In this document: piece by piece, positions 41,543 through 50,421 of the stretch
Numbering within the stretch: the stretch's first letter is position 1
How the letters are laid out: the number at the start of each line of letters is the position of its first letter
From: an uncultured Lactobacillus sp.
GTDB lineage: Bacteria > Bacillota > Bacilli > Lactobacillales > Lactobacillaceae
Assembly: GCA_910589675.1 (NCBI GenBank)
Contig: CAJUTO010000002.1
Coordinates: 62,001 to 126,000 of the forward strand
DNA length: 64,000 bases
Direction of reading: 5' to 3'
Made by a program: the position numbers and the translations under genes
The notes under the pieces: generated by a model
Database searches by the model: none
What the model saw: only the letters and a program-made list of their open reading frames with translations
Told to the model about the DNA's origin: nothing

Positions 41543-43666
41543 ATGGCATACTTTAACAATGATTTCGACAACTTATTTAACGAATTGAACAGTTCATTCT
41601 TTAATGATGATTTTGGAAAATCAAATGGTTCAATTCCAATTCATTACTCAAGCAATATGAGCGGTGCAACTCCACAAACTATGCAACAAGTTCCTCAAGG
41701 ACAAAAAGAAAAGCCAATTGGTGTGGACTTAGTAGAACAAGCTAAGAGCAACAAATTTGACCCAGTAATTGGCCGTGACGAACAAATTGACAATGTAATT
41801 GAAATCCTTTCAAGAAGAAAGAAGAACAATCCTGTATTAATCGGACCTGCTGGTGTTGGTAAGACTTCTATTGTAGAAGGTTTGGCACAAAGAATTGCAG
41901 AAGGCAATGTTCCAGCTAAGATGAAGGATATGCACATTATCGCTGTTAACATTAACGATATGGTTGCAGGTTCTAGTCTTCGTGGTAGCTTTGAAGAAAG
42001 ATTAAAGAAGGTTATTGACAAGGCTAAGAACGATCCTAACATCGTGTTGTTCATTGATGAATTACACAACATTGTTGGTGCAGGTTCTACTGACTCTGAA
42101 ACTAACAATGGTGATGCTGCTAACATTTTGAAGCCAGCACTTGCAAGTGGTGACCTTAAGTTAATTGGTGCCACTACTACTAGTGAATATCAAAGAATTG
42201 AAAAGGATCCAGCACTTGCTCGTAGATTCCAACCTGTTCAAGTTCCAGAACCTTCAATTCAAGTTGCTATTAAGATTTTGGAAGGTCTTAAGGACAAGTA
42301 CGAAAAGTTCCACCATGTAAAATATGATGAAGATGCTTTGAAACTTGCTGTTGAATTATCAGAAAGATACATTCCGGATCGTTACTTACCAGACAAGGCA
42401 ATTGACTTGATGGATGAAGCTGGTGCTAAGAAGGCTCTCTTAGTTGAACCTGCAGATGAAGAAAGTTTACAAACTCACATTCACGCACTTGAAGCTAAGA
42501 AGGCTGAAGCTGCTAAAGCAGAAGACTACGATAAGGCTGCTGAACTCAAGAAAGAAATTGACAAATTACAAAAAGAATTAAAGCATGTAGACAAGGTTGA
42601 AACTCCAGTTGTAACTGCTAAGGATATTTACCGCATTATTGAACAAAAGACTAATATCCCAATGAGTGAATTACATGCTGACGAAGCTCAAAAGAACTTA
42701 GACTTAGCTAAGAAATTAAAGAGCGTAGTTATTGACCAAGACAAGGCAATCGATGTAATCACTGACGCTATTGCTCGTAAGCAAGTATTTAAAGACAGCG
42801 ACAGACCTACTGGTTCATTCCTTCTTACTGGACCTACTGGTGTTGGTAAGACTGAACTTGCTAAGCAATTAGCAATCAATGTCTTTGGTAACAAGGATCA
42901 CTTCGTACGTCTTGACATGTCAGAATACCAAGACCAAATGGCTGTTAACAAGTTAATTGGTTCAGCTCCAGGTTACGTTGGTTATGGCGAAGGTGGTCAA
43001 TTAACTGAAAAAGTTCGTCATCAACCATACAGCTTAATCTTATTCGATGAAATTGAAAAAGCTAACCCACAAGTCTTTAACGCACTTCTCCAAATTATGG
43101 ATGATGGTCGTTTAACTGACGCACAAGGTAGAACTGTTTCATTCAAGGATACTATTTTGATCATGACTTCAAACGCTGGTTTCTCAGACAAGCTTTTGAA
43201 GGATGGTAAGGTAGACCAAGATAAGTTGATCTCAGCTCTTGAAAACTACTTCAGACCTGAATTCTTGAACCGTCTTGATGCTATTGTTCCATTCAACTCA
43301 TTAAATGAAAAAGACATGGATAAGATTATCGACATTTACTTGAAGAGAATGTCACACATGTTAGCTAAGAAGGGTGTAGAAGTAACTGTATCAGACGAAG
43401 CTAAGAAAGTTATCGCTGAAAAAGGTTATGACAAGAAGTTTGGTGCTCGTCCACTTAGAAGAGTTGTAGAACAAGATCTTCAAACTCCAATCGCTAAGTT
43501 GATCATGAAGGAACCTGAAACCAAGAAGATCGAATTTACTGCTGACAAGAAGCACTTGTACATGAACGGTAAATCAATCTTAGACTTGGTTGCTCCAGCA
43601 GAAGTAGCAGACGGTGAAATTAAAGAACCTAAAGACAAGAAAGTCGAAAAAAAGGCTGACAAATAA
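41543..43666 (+). CDS. clpL: ClpL-type HSP100 ATPase chaperone
   Basis: A 707-residue Clp ATPase with two AAA+ modules: Walker A GPAGVGKTS (about residue 101) and GPTGVGKTE (about 430), a UVR-like coiled region (about 316-350) between them, and a C-terminal D2-small domain. The short Asn/Phe-rich N-terminus (AYFNNDFDNLFNELN) lacks the ClpE zinc finger and ClpC N-domain, which fits ClpL. In L. gasseri ClpL has been linked to thermotolerance and to HrcA control, matching the CIRCE here. The start is the ATG at 41543; a GTG at 41531 touches the GGGAG site. Confidence 0.88.
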   Translation: MAYFNNDFDNLFNELNSSFFNDDFGKSNGSIPIHYSSNMSGATPQTMQQVPQGQKEKPIGVDLVEQAKSNKFDPVIGRDEQIDNVIEILSRRKKNNPVLIGPAGVGKTSIVEGLAQRIAEGNVPAKMKDMHIIAVNINDMVAGSSLRGSFEERLKKVIDKAKNDPNIVLFIDELHNIVGAGSTDSETNNGDAANILKPALASGDLKLIGATTTSEYQRIEKDPALARRFQPVQVPEPSIQVAIKILEGLKDKYEKFHHVKYDEDALKLAVELSERYIPDRYLPDKAIDLMDEAGAKKALLVEPADEESLQTHIHALEAKKAEAAKAEDYDKAAELKKEIDKLQKELKHVDKVETPVVTAKDIYRIIEQKTNIPMSELHADEAQKNLDLAKKLKSVVIDQDKAIDVITDAIARKQVFKDSDRPTGSFLLTGPTGVGKTELAKQLAINVFGNKDHFVRLDMSEYQDQMAVNKLIGSAPGYVGYGEGGQLTEKVRHQPYSLILFDEIEKANPQVFNALLQIMDDGRLTDAQGRTVSFKDTILIMTSNAGFSDKLLKDGKVDQDKLISALENYFRPEFLNRLDAIVPFNSLNEKDMDKIIDIYLKRMSHMLAKKGVEVTVSDEAKKVIAEKGYDKKFGARPLRRVVEQDLQTPIAKLIMKEPETKKIEFTADKKHLYMNGKSILDLVAPAEVADGEIKEPKDKKVEKKADK

Positions 43667-43696
43667 TTAATAACCAATTTTAACTATTTAAACTAA

Positions 43697-43744
43697 AAGG
43701 ATATTCCCCAGGGAATATCCTTTTTTGTTGTCTTCAAACTTGTA
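43697..43744. repeat. 48-bp direct repeat, copy 1 (clpL terminator)
   Basis: It matches 45826-45873 with one difference, in the hairpin loop. It comprises the hairpin AAGGATATTCC / GGAATATCCTT, a T6 run and the following TGTTGTCTTCAAACTTGTA. It acts as the clpL terminator. Confidence 0.92.
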
Positions 43745-43808
43745 ACTTATATAATCTCTGGACTTAAACCTTGTATAATAAAGAAATACTAAATAATAAG
43801 AGGTAATT

Positions 43809-44669
43809 ATGAAAAATAATAGTCAAGATAAGTTTAATTTAGAAGTCGGAAAAGAATTAAAGATATTGAGGTTAAAGTTGAATTTAACTCAATCTGAGAT
43901 GGCAAACAATATTATTTCTACGCCAACTTATTCTAAAATAGAACGTGGGGAAGCTCGAATTAGCTTTAATGATTTAGTAAGTATATTAAAGGTGCATCGT
44001 ATCGATCTTTATAAATTTGTAAAGAAAATAAATGAATCTCATGTTTCAGGTAATGCAATTGAATCATCTTATTTAATTAAATTGGAACTTGAAAAAGCTT
44101 TTTATAATAACGATTTGAAAACAGCATTATATTTAAAAGAAGAAGCGATAAAACATTCAGATACTTATATAAAACTATTAGGCTATTTAATTGTCGCGGC
44201 TTTACAACATTCTATTGATGAGTTAGATGAAAAAATAAAAAGACAAATAAGACAAATCTTTTTTAAATATGATGAGTTTAATAAATATACTTTAAAGTTG
44301 TTTGGAAATGCCATGGGAATATACTCTGTAGAAGAAATGAGTTTCCAATTAAATGTAATACTTTATAAATATTCAGATCCAAGTAGGATTAATCCTGAAA
44401 CTCAAATTATTATAGCAGGAATATGTACAAATTTTATTTATAATTGTTATGAAAGTAATCATATTGAACTCATTAGTAGGGCAGTCCATTATTTAGATAA
44501 ACTTCCTAATATTCCACAATTATTTTTTTATAAAACTTTAGGGAAGTATTATATGGCTTTAATAATGAAGAATAAGGATAAAAAGAATTTATTAGAAAAA
44601 ATTTTGGTAGAAATTGGATATGATAATTTTATATATAAATTAAAAATATTAAAAAAAGATACCGATTAA
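43809..44669 (+). CDS. Rgg/GadR/MutR-family transcriptional regulator 2
   Basis: A 286-residue regulator with an XRE-type N-terminal helix-turn-helix (GKELKILRLKLNLTQSEMANNIISTPTYSKIERGEARIS) and a helical C-terminal domain. It begins just after the clpL terminator with a TATAAT-like -10 (about 43774) and AGAGGTAATT before the ATG. It is followed by a secreted protein gene and a signal peptidase gene, its likely targets. The very AT-rich codon use contrasts with clpL and suggests acquisition. Confidence 0.85.
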   Translation: MKNNSQDKFNLEVGKELKILRLKLNLTQSEMANNIISTPTYSKIERGEARISFNDLVSILKVHRIDLYKFVKKINESHVSGNAIESSYLIKLELEKAFYNNDLKTALYLKEEAIKHSDTYIKLLGYLIVAALQHSIDELDEKIKRQIRQIFFKYDEFNKYTLKLFGNAMGIYSVEEMSFQLNVILYKYSDPSRINPETQIIIAGICTNFIYNCYESNHIELISRAVHYLDKLPNIPQLFFYKTLGKYYMALIMKNKDKKNLLEKILVEIGYDNFIYKLKILKKDTD

Positions 44670-44794
44670 GTACTCTTTTCTTAGATGGATTTTCTATCTA
44701 GAAAAAAATTAAAACTATTGAAAATAAAAATACTATTCTCTTAAAAAGATACATCATATTTATGTTGAAAATTAAATTTTAAGGAAGGATAAGT

Positions 44795-44812
44795 ATGATT
44801 GTAGTTGTTTAG
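44795..44812 (+). CDS. Micro-ORF MIVVV between rgg and secreted protein gene
   Basis: A five-codon frame (ATG to TAG) behind a strong AAGGAAGGAT site 4 bases upstream. Mature Rgg pheromones are short hydrophobic peptides, so a hydrophobic peptide ORF here is suggestive, but five codons without a secretion signal may equally be a relic or a translation-control element. Very tentative. Confidence 0.2.
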   Translation: MIVVV

Positions 44813-44861
44813 TGGCTAACTTTATTAAAAAGCAAGGTATAAACAAAAAAGGGAGAAAAGT

Positions 44862-45242
44862 ATGAAATTGTTATTTAAATTTACGACTGCTGCTATTTTA
44901 TCTGTATCAGGAGCTAGTGCAGCATTTATGACAGTTGGTAATTGTGCGTCAATTGTTCAGGCAAGTACTTCGTATACTTATGGGGAAAGCCAAATTTATT
45001 CCGGTGTCAGTTCTGCGTCTACTAATAGAATTCATGCAACTCATGGATATAAGGTGCATATAAGTCAGGCTTCTGGACAAAGAGTAAGATTTAAAGTTTT
45101 CCGTTATGGATCAGAAGTGCATTCTAGAGTAGCAGTAGGACCAACCACTGTAAACTATAGTGGTTTTGGTGATTACTCAGTAAGAGTGTATAATAATAGT
45201 CGAAATTCATTAAAAGCTGGAGTATCTATTTCAGCTAATTAA
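44862..45242 (+). CDS. Small secreted protein of unknown function
   Basis: A 126-residue pre-protein with a signal peptide (basic start KLLFK, hydrophobic core, cleavage expected after VQA near residue 35). The mature part is about 91 residues rich in Ser, Tyr, Val and Gly (STSYTYGESQIYSG start; FGDYSVRVYNNS near the end) with no cysteine and no anchor, predicted to be beta-rich. It sits between an Rgg regulator and a signal peptidase gene. It could be a bacteriocin-like or surface-interacting protein; no family recognised. GGGAGAAAAGT precedes the ATG. Confidence 0.8.
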   Translation: MKLLFKFTTAAILSVSGASAAFMTVGNCASIVQASTSYTYGESQIYSGVSSASTNRIHATHGYKVHISQASGQRVRFKVFRYGSEVHSRVAVGPTTVNYSGFGDYSVRVYNNSRNSLKAGVSISAN

Positions 45243-45269
45243 AAAAACGTTGTTGAAGTAGGAGTAATA

Positions 45270-45827
45270 ATGAAAAAGAAATCTAATTTTGCAGCTAAGG
45301 ATATACTAGAAGTATTTGGATTAGCATTAATATTTTTAGGAATAATTTATGCATTATTTACTTTTGTTTTCAGCAACGATACTGTTTCGGGTCCCTCAAT
45401 GCAACCTAATTTTGAATCTAATGATCGAGTAATAACTGTACGTCACAGCAAGATCAAACGAGGAGAAATTGTGGTATTAAAAGCTCCTGATGAACCAAAT
45501 GTTTTATATATTAAAAGGGTAATTGGAATGCCAGGAGATTCTATTCGTTTTCAAAATGACCGATTGTATATTAATGGTCGCAAATACAAAGAGACTTATT
45601 TAAATAAAGGCAAAAAATTATATTCTATGGGATCTCTGTATACTGAAAACTTTACTTTACAATCTAAGCATTTAGGTAAAAGAGTACCACGTAATTGCTA
45701 TTTTGTAATGGGAGATCATCGAAATGTTTCAAAAGATAGTAGAATATTCGGCTATGTAAAGAAATCAAGTATTGTGGGAGTAGTAAAATTGCGTTACTGG
45801 CCACTAAATAAAATTACTTGGTATTAA
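45270..45827 (+). CDS. Type I signal peptidase
   Basis: A 185-residue membrane peptidase with one N-terminal helix (about 15-35), catalytic Ser in SGPSMQP (about residue 43), catalytic Lys in YIKRVIGMPGD (about 83) and the GDHRNVSKDSR box (GDN in many relatives). It cleaves Sec signal peptides outside the membrane. As a second gene right after a secreted protein gene under the same regulator, it is probably dedicated to that product. Its stop codon abuts the second copy of the clpL terminator. Confidence 0.92.
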   Translation: MKKKSNFAAKDILEVFGLALIFLGIIYALFTFVFSNDTVSGPSMQPNFESNDRVITVRHSKIKRGEIVVLKAPDEPNVLYIKRVIGMPGDSIRFQNDRLYINGRKYKETYLNKGKKLYSMGSLYTENFTLQSKHLGKRVPRNCYFVMGDHRNVSKDSRIFGYVKKSSIVGVVKLRYWPLNKITWY

Positions 45828-45873
45828 GGATATTCCTCAGGGAATATCCTTTTTTGTTGTCTTCAAACTTGTA
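45826..45873. repeat. 48-bp direct repeat, copy 2 (terminator)
   Basis: Second copy of the clpL terminator region (47 of 48 bases equal to 43697-43744), directly at the signal peptidase stop codon, ending the rgg module. Confidence 0.92.
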
Positions 45874-45919
45874 TAATTATTAATAGGTAAAAAGTTTATT
45901 TAGTTTGGGGATAAGAATT

Positions 45920-46657
45920 ATGCATACTAATCGTTTTGAGTTTGCAGTTAAGATCGTTTTGACTATTTTATCAATTATTGATGGCTTAATTGCACTGATT
46001 ATTAATTTTCCTGGAAAGACGACAGTCTTAGCTGTAATTTATGGATTGCTCTTTTTCATTGCAGCAATTACTTTTTGGTTACTTAAAAGTCAAAAATGGG
46101 CTAAACCAGTAATGGAAATTGCTTTAGTTATTACCTTTGTGTTGTCACTTGCTCAATCAATGGCTGGGATCCCCTTGGGAATTCCGACTGATGGTGCAGG
46201 GTGGATTATGACGCGAGGAGTGTTATGTGCCCTGCCTGCCATTATTGGATTGATCTACTTCAATCTTGATAGCTTTAAAGATGGTCCTAATGTTCTTTTG
46301 GTATTTTTACATTTATTTATTACTTTTGTATTTTCCTATGTTGCGTTTTTGACCATTATGGTACTTGCAGTTAGTGGTGGTTCAATTGCAGGGATGCCGG
46401 ATTGGGGACAAAATGTGACTATTTGGGGCTTCATTATTCTGGCAATTTTAGATTTAGTTTATATTGTTTTAAACTGGCTCAAGATTTACCGCGGAATGCT
46501 CGCCTGGGTGCTCACGGCAATTGTCCTTCTGGGCTGGATTCCATTAGGCTATATGGCTGGTTTTTTGGTCAGCGATTTGTGGTGGTTAATCTTGTTAGCT
46601 ATTGTGGTTATTTTCACTACTTATTGGAATAATCGAGTTAAAAATGATAATTTTTAG
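45920..46657 (+). CDS. Multi-pass membrane protein of unknown function
   Basis: A 245-residue very hydrophobic protein with about seven helices. The start is the ATG at 45920, 9 bases after GGGGAT; a TTG at 45905 lies upstream of that site and is rejected. This gene would have been directly downstream of clpL before insertion of the rgg module. No family recognised. Confidence 0.7.
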   Translation: MHTNRFEFAVKIVLTILSIIDGLIALIINFPGKTTVLAVIYGLLFFIAAITFWLLKSQKWAKPVMEIALVITFVLSLAQSMAGIPLGIPTDGAGWIMTRGVLCALPAIIGLIYFNLDSFKDGPNVLLVFLHLFITFVFSYVAFLTIMVLAVSGGSIAGMPDWGQNVTIWGFIILAILDLVYIVLNWLKIYRGMLAWVLTAIVLLGWIPLGYMAGFLVSDLWWLILLAIVVIFTTYWNNRVKNDNF

Positions 46658-46679
46658 TAAATACCATTAATTTTAGTAA

Positions 46680-46776
46680 TTGACAATTTTCATTAAAATT
46701 TTTATAATGAAAAAACAATTCAAGATTAATGAAACGGCGCCTTAGTAAAGTTTCGATTACTAGAGGTGCCTTTTTT
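46680..46776 (+). promoter_or_regulatory. Consensus promoter and short attenuated leader of amino acid permease
   Basis: TTGACA (46680-46685), 17-base spacer and TATAAT (46703-46708) form a perfect promoter. Only about 20 bases after the expected start comes a terminator hairpin GGCGCCTTAGTAA / TTACTAGAGGTGCC (46736-46770) with T6. The permease GTG follows 18 bases later. The leader is too short for a known riboswitch. Confidence 0.75.
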
Positions 46777-46793
46777 GTAAGGAGGCGCAGAAT

Positions 46794-48143
46794 GTGGATA
46801 GCGAAGAGAATAAACTGAAACGAGGGCTTAAAAGCCGCCATGTTACGATGATTGCGATTGGAGGTGCCATCGGTACAGGACTGTTTTTGGGTTCTGGTTC
46901 GGCTATTCGCAGTGCCGGTCCTTCCATTATATTGTCTTATTTAATCGTTGGGATCATCACGTTTTTCATGATGAGAGCGTTGGGAGAATTAATTTTAGCA
47001 GATACTAAAAAACACTCCTTTTTAGATGCAGTTAAGGAATACTTGGGCGATCGCGTAGAATTTGTCGCAGGATGGACTTACTGGGCATGTTGGCTCAGTT
47101 TGGCGATGGCTGACTTGACCGCTACAGGGATTTATTTAAAGTATTGGTTCCCATCAATGCCGCAATGGGTTGGACCATTGGTAATTGTTGTGTTATTGAT
47201 GCTTGTTAATATGGTAAATGTAGGACTCTTTGGTGAACTTGAAAGTTGGTTCTCAATGATTAAAGTTCTTGCCATTGTAGCTTTAATTCTTACTGGAGCT
47301 GTACTTTTATTGCTAGGGACAAAAGTAGAAGGTCGTCCAGTATCCCTACTTAATTTAGTAAGTCATGGGGGATTTTTCCCAACTGGAGTTTGGGGCTTCT
47401 TTATGTCTTTTCAAATGGTAGTTTTTGCTTTTGTTGGGGTAGAAATTGTGGGGCTTACAGCTGGTGAAACTGCTGATCCCGAAAAGGATATTCCAAAAGC
47501 CATTAATACTTTACCAGTTAGAATTGGACTTTTTTATGTAGGATCAATGCTTGCAATTATGTCTGTTTATCCATGGGATCAAATAAAAACGAGTTCTAGT
47601 CCATTCGTGCAAGTTTTCGGAGCAATTGGAATTACAGGAGCAGCGGGAATTTTAAACTTTGTTGTTTTAACTGCGGCAATGTCAGCTACTAATAGTGCGA
47701 TTTTTTCAACTAGTCGTTCACTTTACTCACTAGCTCGTGGCGGAAATGCTCCCAAGAGACTTGGTGAACTAAGCAATAAGGCAGTTCCTAATAACGCTTT
47801 AACCACCTCATCACTAATTTTATTTGTTATCGTTATTTTGAATTATTTAATGCCAGCTAAAATTTTTGACATTGTATCTACAGTTTCAACTATCAACTTT
47901 GTGGTGGTTTGGATAATTATTATGTGGGCACACATTAAATATCGTCAAAAGAATAAAGATAATCTTGGCAGTTTTAGAATGCCAGGGTATCCACTTACCA
48001 GCTGGATTACAATTGTCTTTTATTTTGCAGTGTTAGTAATTTTATTCTTTATTCCTTCTACAAGATTGCCACTTATTTTATCGGCTGTCTTTATTGCAAT
48101 CTTATGGGGAATCTATGGTTTTGTAGAAAAGCATAAAGCTTAA
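46794..48143 (+). CDS. Amino acid permease, APC superfamily (AAT type) 1
   Basis: A 449-residue transporter with 12 predicted helices and the APC start KSRHVTMIAIGGAIGTGLFLGSG, plus FVGVEIVGLTAGETADPEKDIPKAIN. It carries amino acids by proton symport; substrate uncertain (aromatic, D-Ala/Ser/Gly or other). It starts at GTG 46794, 8 bases after AGGAGG. The next gene is a paralogue 53 bases downstream. Confidence 0.9.
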   Translation: MDSEENKLKRGLKSRHVTMIAIGGAIGTGLFLGSGSAIRSAGPSIILSYLIVGIITFFMMRALGELILADTKKHSFLDAVKEYLGDRVEFVAGWTYWACWLSLAMADLTATGIYLKYWFPSMPQWVGPLVIVVLLMLVNMVNVGLFGELESWFSMIKVLAIVALILTGAVLLLLGTKVEGRPVSLLNLVSHGGFFPTGVWGFFMSFQMVVFAFVGVEIVGLTAGETADPEKDIPKAINTLPVRIGLFYVGSMLAIMSVYPWDQIKTSSSPFVQVFGAIGITGAAGILNFVVLTAAMSATNSAIFSTSRSLYSLARGGNAPKRLGELSNKAVPNNALTTSSLILFVIVILNYLMPAKIFDIVSTVSTINFVVVWIIIMWAHIKYRQKNKDNLGSFRMPGYPLTSWITIVFYFAVLVILFFIPSTRLPLILSAVFIAILWGIYGFVEKHKA

Positions 48144-48196
48144 GGTTAGGATGAATTAGACTATTTCCAGGGAAATAAGTTGAGAGGGATACATTT

Positions 48197-49573
48197 ATGA
48201 GTAAGAAGAAGGCGCCCGAGTTAAAACGATCGATGACTGCCGGGCAAATGGAAATGATCTCCCTTGGGGGAGCGATTGGTGTTGGACTGTTTATGGGATC
48301 GGCTTCCACAATTAAATGGACTGGTCCATCAGTACTATTGGCTTACATGTTTGTAGGGCTAATTTTATATATCGTTATGCGAGCTTTGGGAGAAATGTTG
48401 TACGTGGATCCAGGAACAGGTTCATTTGCGGATTATGCTTCTGAACATGTCCATCCCATTGCAGGGTATTTGGCCGAATGGGCCAACGTTTTTCAATATA
48501 TCGTAGTTGGTATTTCAGAAGTTGTGGCTACAACCGAATATTTACGTTTTTGGTGGAAGGGAACTTCCGATTGGATTGCTGGAATTATCATTATCGTCTT
48601 TTTGCTTTTGGCTAATTTAGCTAGTGCTAAGGCTTATGCAACTTTGGAATTCTGGTTTGCCATGATCAAAGTTGTAACGATTATTTTAATGATTATATTG
48701 GGCTTCATGGTTATTTTGTTTGGTTTTGGTAATGGTGGCCATCCAATTGGATTTTCTAACTTGTGGAGTCATGGTGGCTTCTTCACAGGAGGAGTTAAAG
48801 GCTTCCTCTTCTCAATGGCCATTATTGTAGGGTCCTATCAGGGAATTGAGTTAATTGGTATTTCTGCAGGAGAAGTTGCTAATCCTCAAAAAGCCATTGT
48901 TAAAAGTGTAAAATCTGTTTTATGGCGTATTTTGATTTTCTATGTGGGAGCAATTTTCGTAATTGTTACAATTTATCCATGGGATCAAGTTGCAAGTATT
49001 GGTTCTCCATTTGTAAATACTTTTGCAAAAGTAGGAATTACTGCAGCCGCATCTGTAATTAACTTTGTTGTATTGACTGCTGCACTTTCTGGAGCAAACT
49101 CTGGGATTTATTCTTCAAGTAGAATGTTATACAAGATGGCTCATGAAGGTGAAGCACCAAAGACTTTCGGATATGTTTCAAAGCATATCGTTCCAAGTCA
49201 CGCTATTTGGGGAATTACTGGTGGAATTTTCATTGGTTTTATGATCAATGTTTTGATTCAATTCTTTAATAAATCACTCGCTAATATCTTTGTTGTAGTA
49301 TATAGTTCATCCGTTTTACCAGGGATGGTAGCGTGGTTCGTGATCTTGCTTGCAGAACTTCGTTTTAGAAAGAAGAATCCGCACTTAATGAAGAATCATC
49401 CATTTAAGTTACCACTCTATCCATATTCGAATTATTTTGCATTATTGATGTTAACTATCATTGTGATTTTCATGTTTATCAATCCAGATACTCGAATTTC
49501 AGTGACTGTCGGGGCTTTATTCTTAATTGCAGCCGCAGTAATTTATGTTATCCGTCACAAAAAACAAAAATAA
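48197..49573 (+). CDS. Amino acid permease, APC superfamily (AAT type) 2
   Basis: A 458-residue paralogue (start KRSMTAGQMEMISLGGAIGVGLFMGSA; YQGIELIGISAGEVANPQKAIVKS). Same family and topology as the preceding permease, with which it probably forms an operon. Substrate unknown. AGAGGGAT lies before the ATG. A terminator follows at 49581. Confidence 0.9.
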   Translation: MSKKKAPELKRSMTAGQMEMISLGGAIGVGLFMGSASTIKWTGPSVLLAYMFVGLILYIVMRALGEMLYVDPGTGSFADYASEHVHPIAGYLAEWANVFQYIVVGISEVVATTEYLRFWWKGTSDWIAGIIIIVFLLLANLASAKAYATLEFWFAMIKVVTIILMIILGFMVILFGFGNGGHPIGFSNLWSHGGFFTGGVKGFLFSMAIIVGSYQGIELIGISAGEVANPQKAIVKSVKSVLWRILIFYVGAIFVIVTIYPWDQVASIGSPFVNTFAKVGITAAASVINFVVLTAALSGANSGIYSSSRMLYKMAHEGEAPKTFGYVSKHIVPSHAIWGITGGIFIGFMINVLIQFFNKSLANIFVVVYSSSVLPGMVAWFVILLAELRFRKKNPHLMKNHPFKLPLYPYSNYFALLMLTIIVIFMFINPDTRISVTVGALFLIAAAVIYVIRHKKQK

Positions 49574-49580
49574 AATGCAC

Positions 49581-49613
49581 AACAAGCTTATCGTTAAGGT
49601 GAGCTTGTTTTTT
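49581..49613 (+). terminator. Terminator after the permease pair
   Basis: AACAAGCT / AGCTTGTT hairpin followed by T5. Confidence 0.8.
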
Positions 49614-49683
49614 AGTTGTTTACTATCATTAAAAAGTTTATAATGAACTTATGAAAAATAAGTTAAATTAGGGAGGCTTTTTT

Positions 49684-50412
49684 ATGACAAAACCACTTAT
49701 TGGAGTTTCCGGTTCTGTGATCATCGATGATGGTGGAATCTTTCCAGGTTATCATCGTAGTTATGTGAATGAAGATTATATTGATTCAGTAGTTAAAAAT
49801 GGCGGTGTGCCATTCATTATTCCATTTACTGAAGATGATGATGTGATCAAGCAGCAATTAGATAATGTACAAGGATTAATTTTATCTGGAGGTCATGATG
49901 TAGATCCTCATCTTTACGATGAAGAACCCGAACAAAAACTGGGTAAAACTTGGCCTGCTCGCGATCGTTTTGATATGCGTTTACTTAAATTAGCTGAAGA
50001 AAAGGGAATTCCTGTGTTGGGAATTTGTCGTGGAGCTCAAATTATTAATGTTTATCATGGTGGAACCCTTTATCAAGATCTATCTTATCGTCCAGAGCAT
50101 ACCTTGAAACATATGCAAGGACATGATCCAAGTTTGGCAACTCATGGGATGCAAGTTGAGGAAGACAGTAAATTGGCTTCTATTCTTGGGAAGACTAGCT
50201 TCATGGTAAACTCTTTCCACCATCAGTTGATCAATCGTGTAGCGCCTGATTTACGCGGTGTAGCCGTAGCTCCTGATGGCGTTGTAGAAGGAATTGAGAA
50301 TTCAGCCGGTACAGTGATTGGGGTTCAATGGCACCCAGAAATGATGCATAATAATCCAGAATATAAATTTATTAACAATTTATTTAAGTGGGTTATCGAT
50401 AACGCAAAATAG
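49684..50412 (+). CDS. Class I glutamine amidotransferase-like hydrolase (PuuD/peptidase C26)
   Basis: A 242-residue enzyme with LSGGHDVDPHLYDEEP, nucleophile Cys in GICRGAQIINV (about residue 117), and His/Glu in GVQWHPEM. It belongs to the gamma-glutamyl-GABA hydrolase family that removes gamma-glutamyl groups. An amino acid permease gene starts 10 bases after its stop, so the pair may import and hydrolyse a gamma-glutamyl compound. GGGAGG precedes the ATG. Confidence 0.9.
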   Translation: MTKPLIGVSGSVIIDDGGIFPGYHRSYVNEDYIDSVVKNGGVPFIIPFTEDDDVIKQQLDNVQGLILSGGHDVDPHLYDEEPEQKLGKTWPARDRFDMRLLKLAEEKGIPVLGICRGAQIINVYHGGTLYQDLSYRPEHTLKHMQGHDPSLATHGMQVEEDSKLASILGKTSFMVNSFHHQLINRVAPDLRGVAVAPDGVVEGIENSAGTVIGVQWHPEMMHNNPEYKFINNLFKWVIDNAK

Positions 50413-50421
50413 AAGGTAATT

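Noticed and set aside
41695..42174. 159-codon minus-strand ORF inside clpL
   Set aside because: Antisense shadow of the first AAA+ module; it arises from codon bias in a highly expressed gene.
46402..46632. 76-codon ORF inside the membrane protein at 45920
   Set aside because: Shifted-frame shadow of a continuous hydrophobic coding frame.
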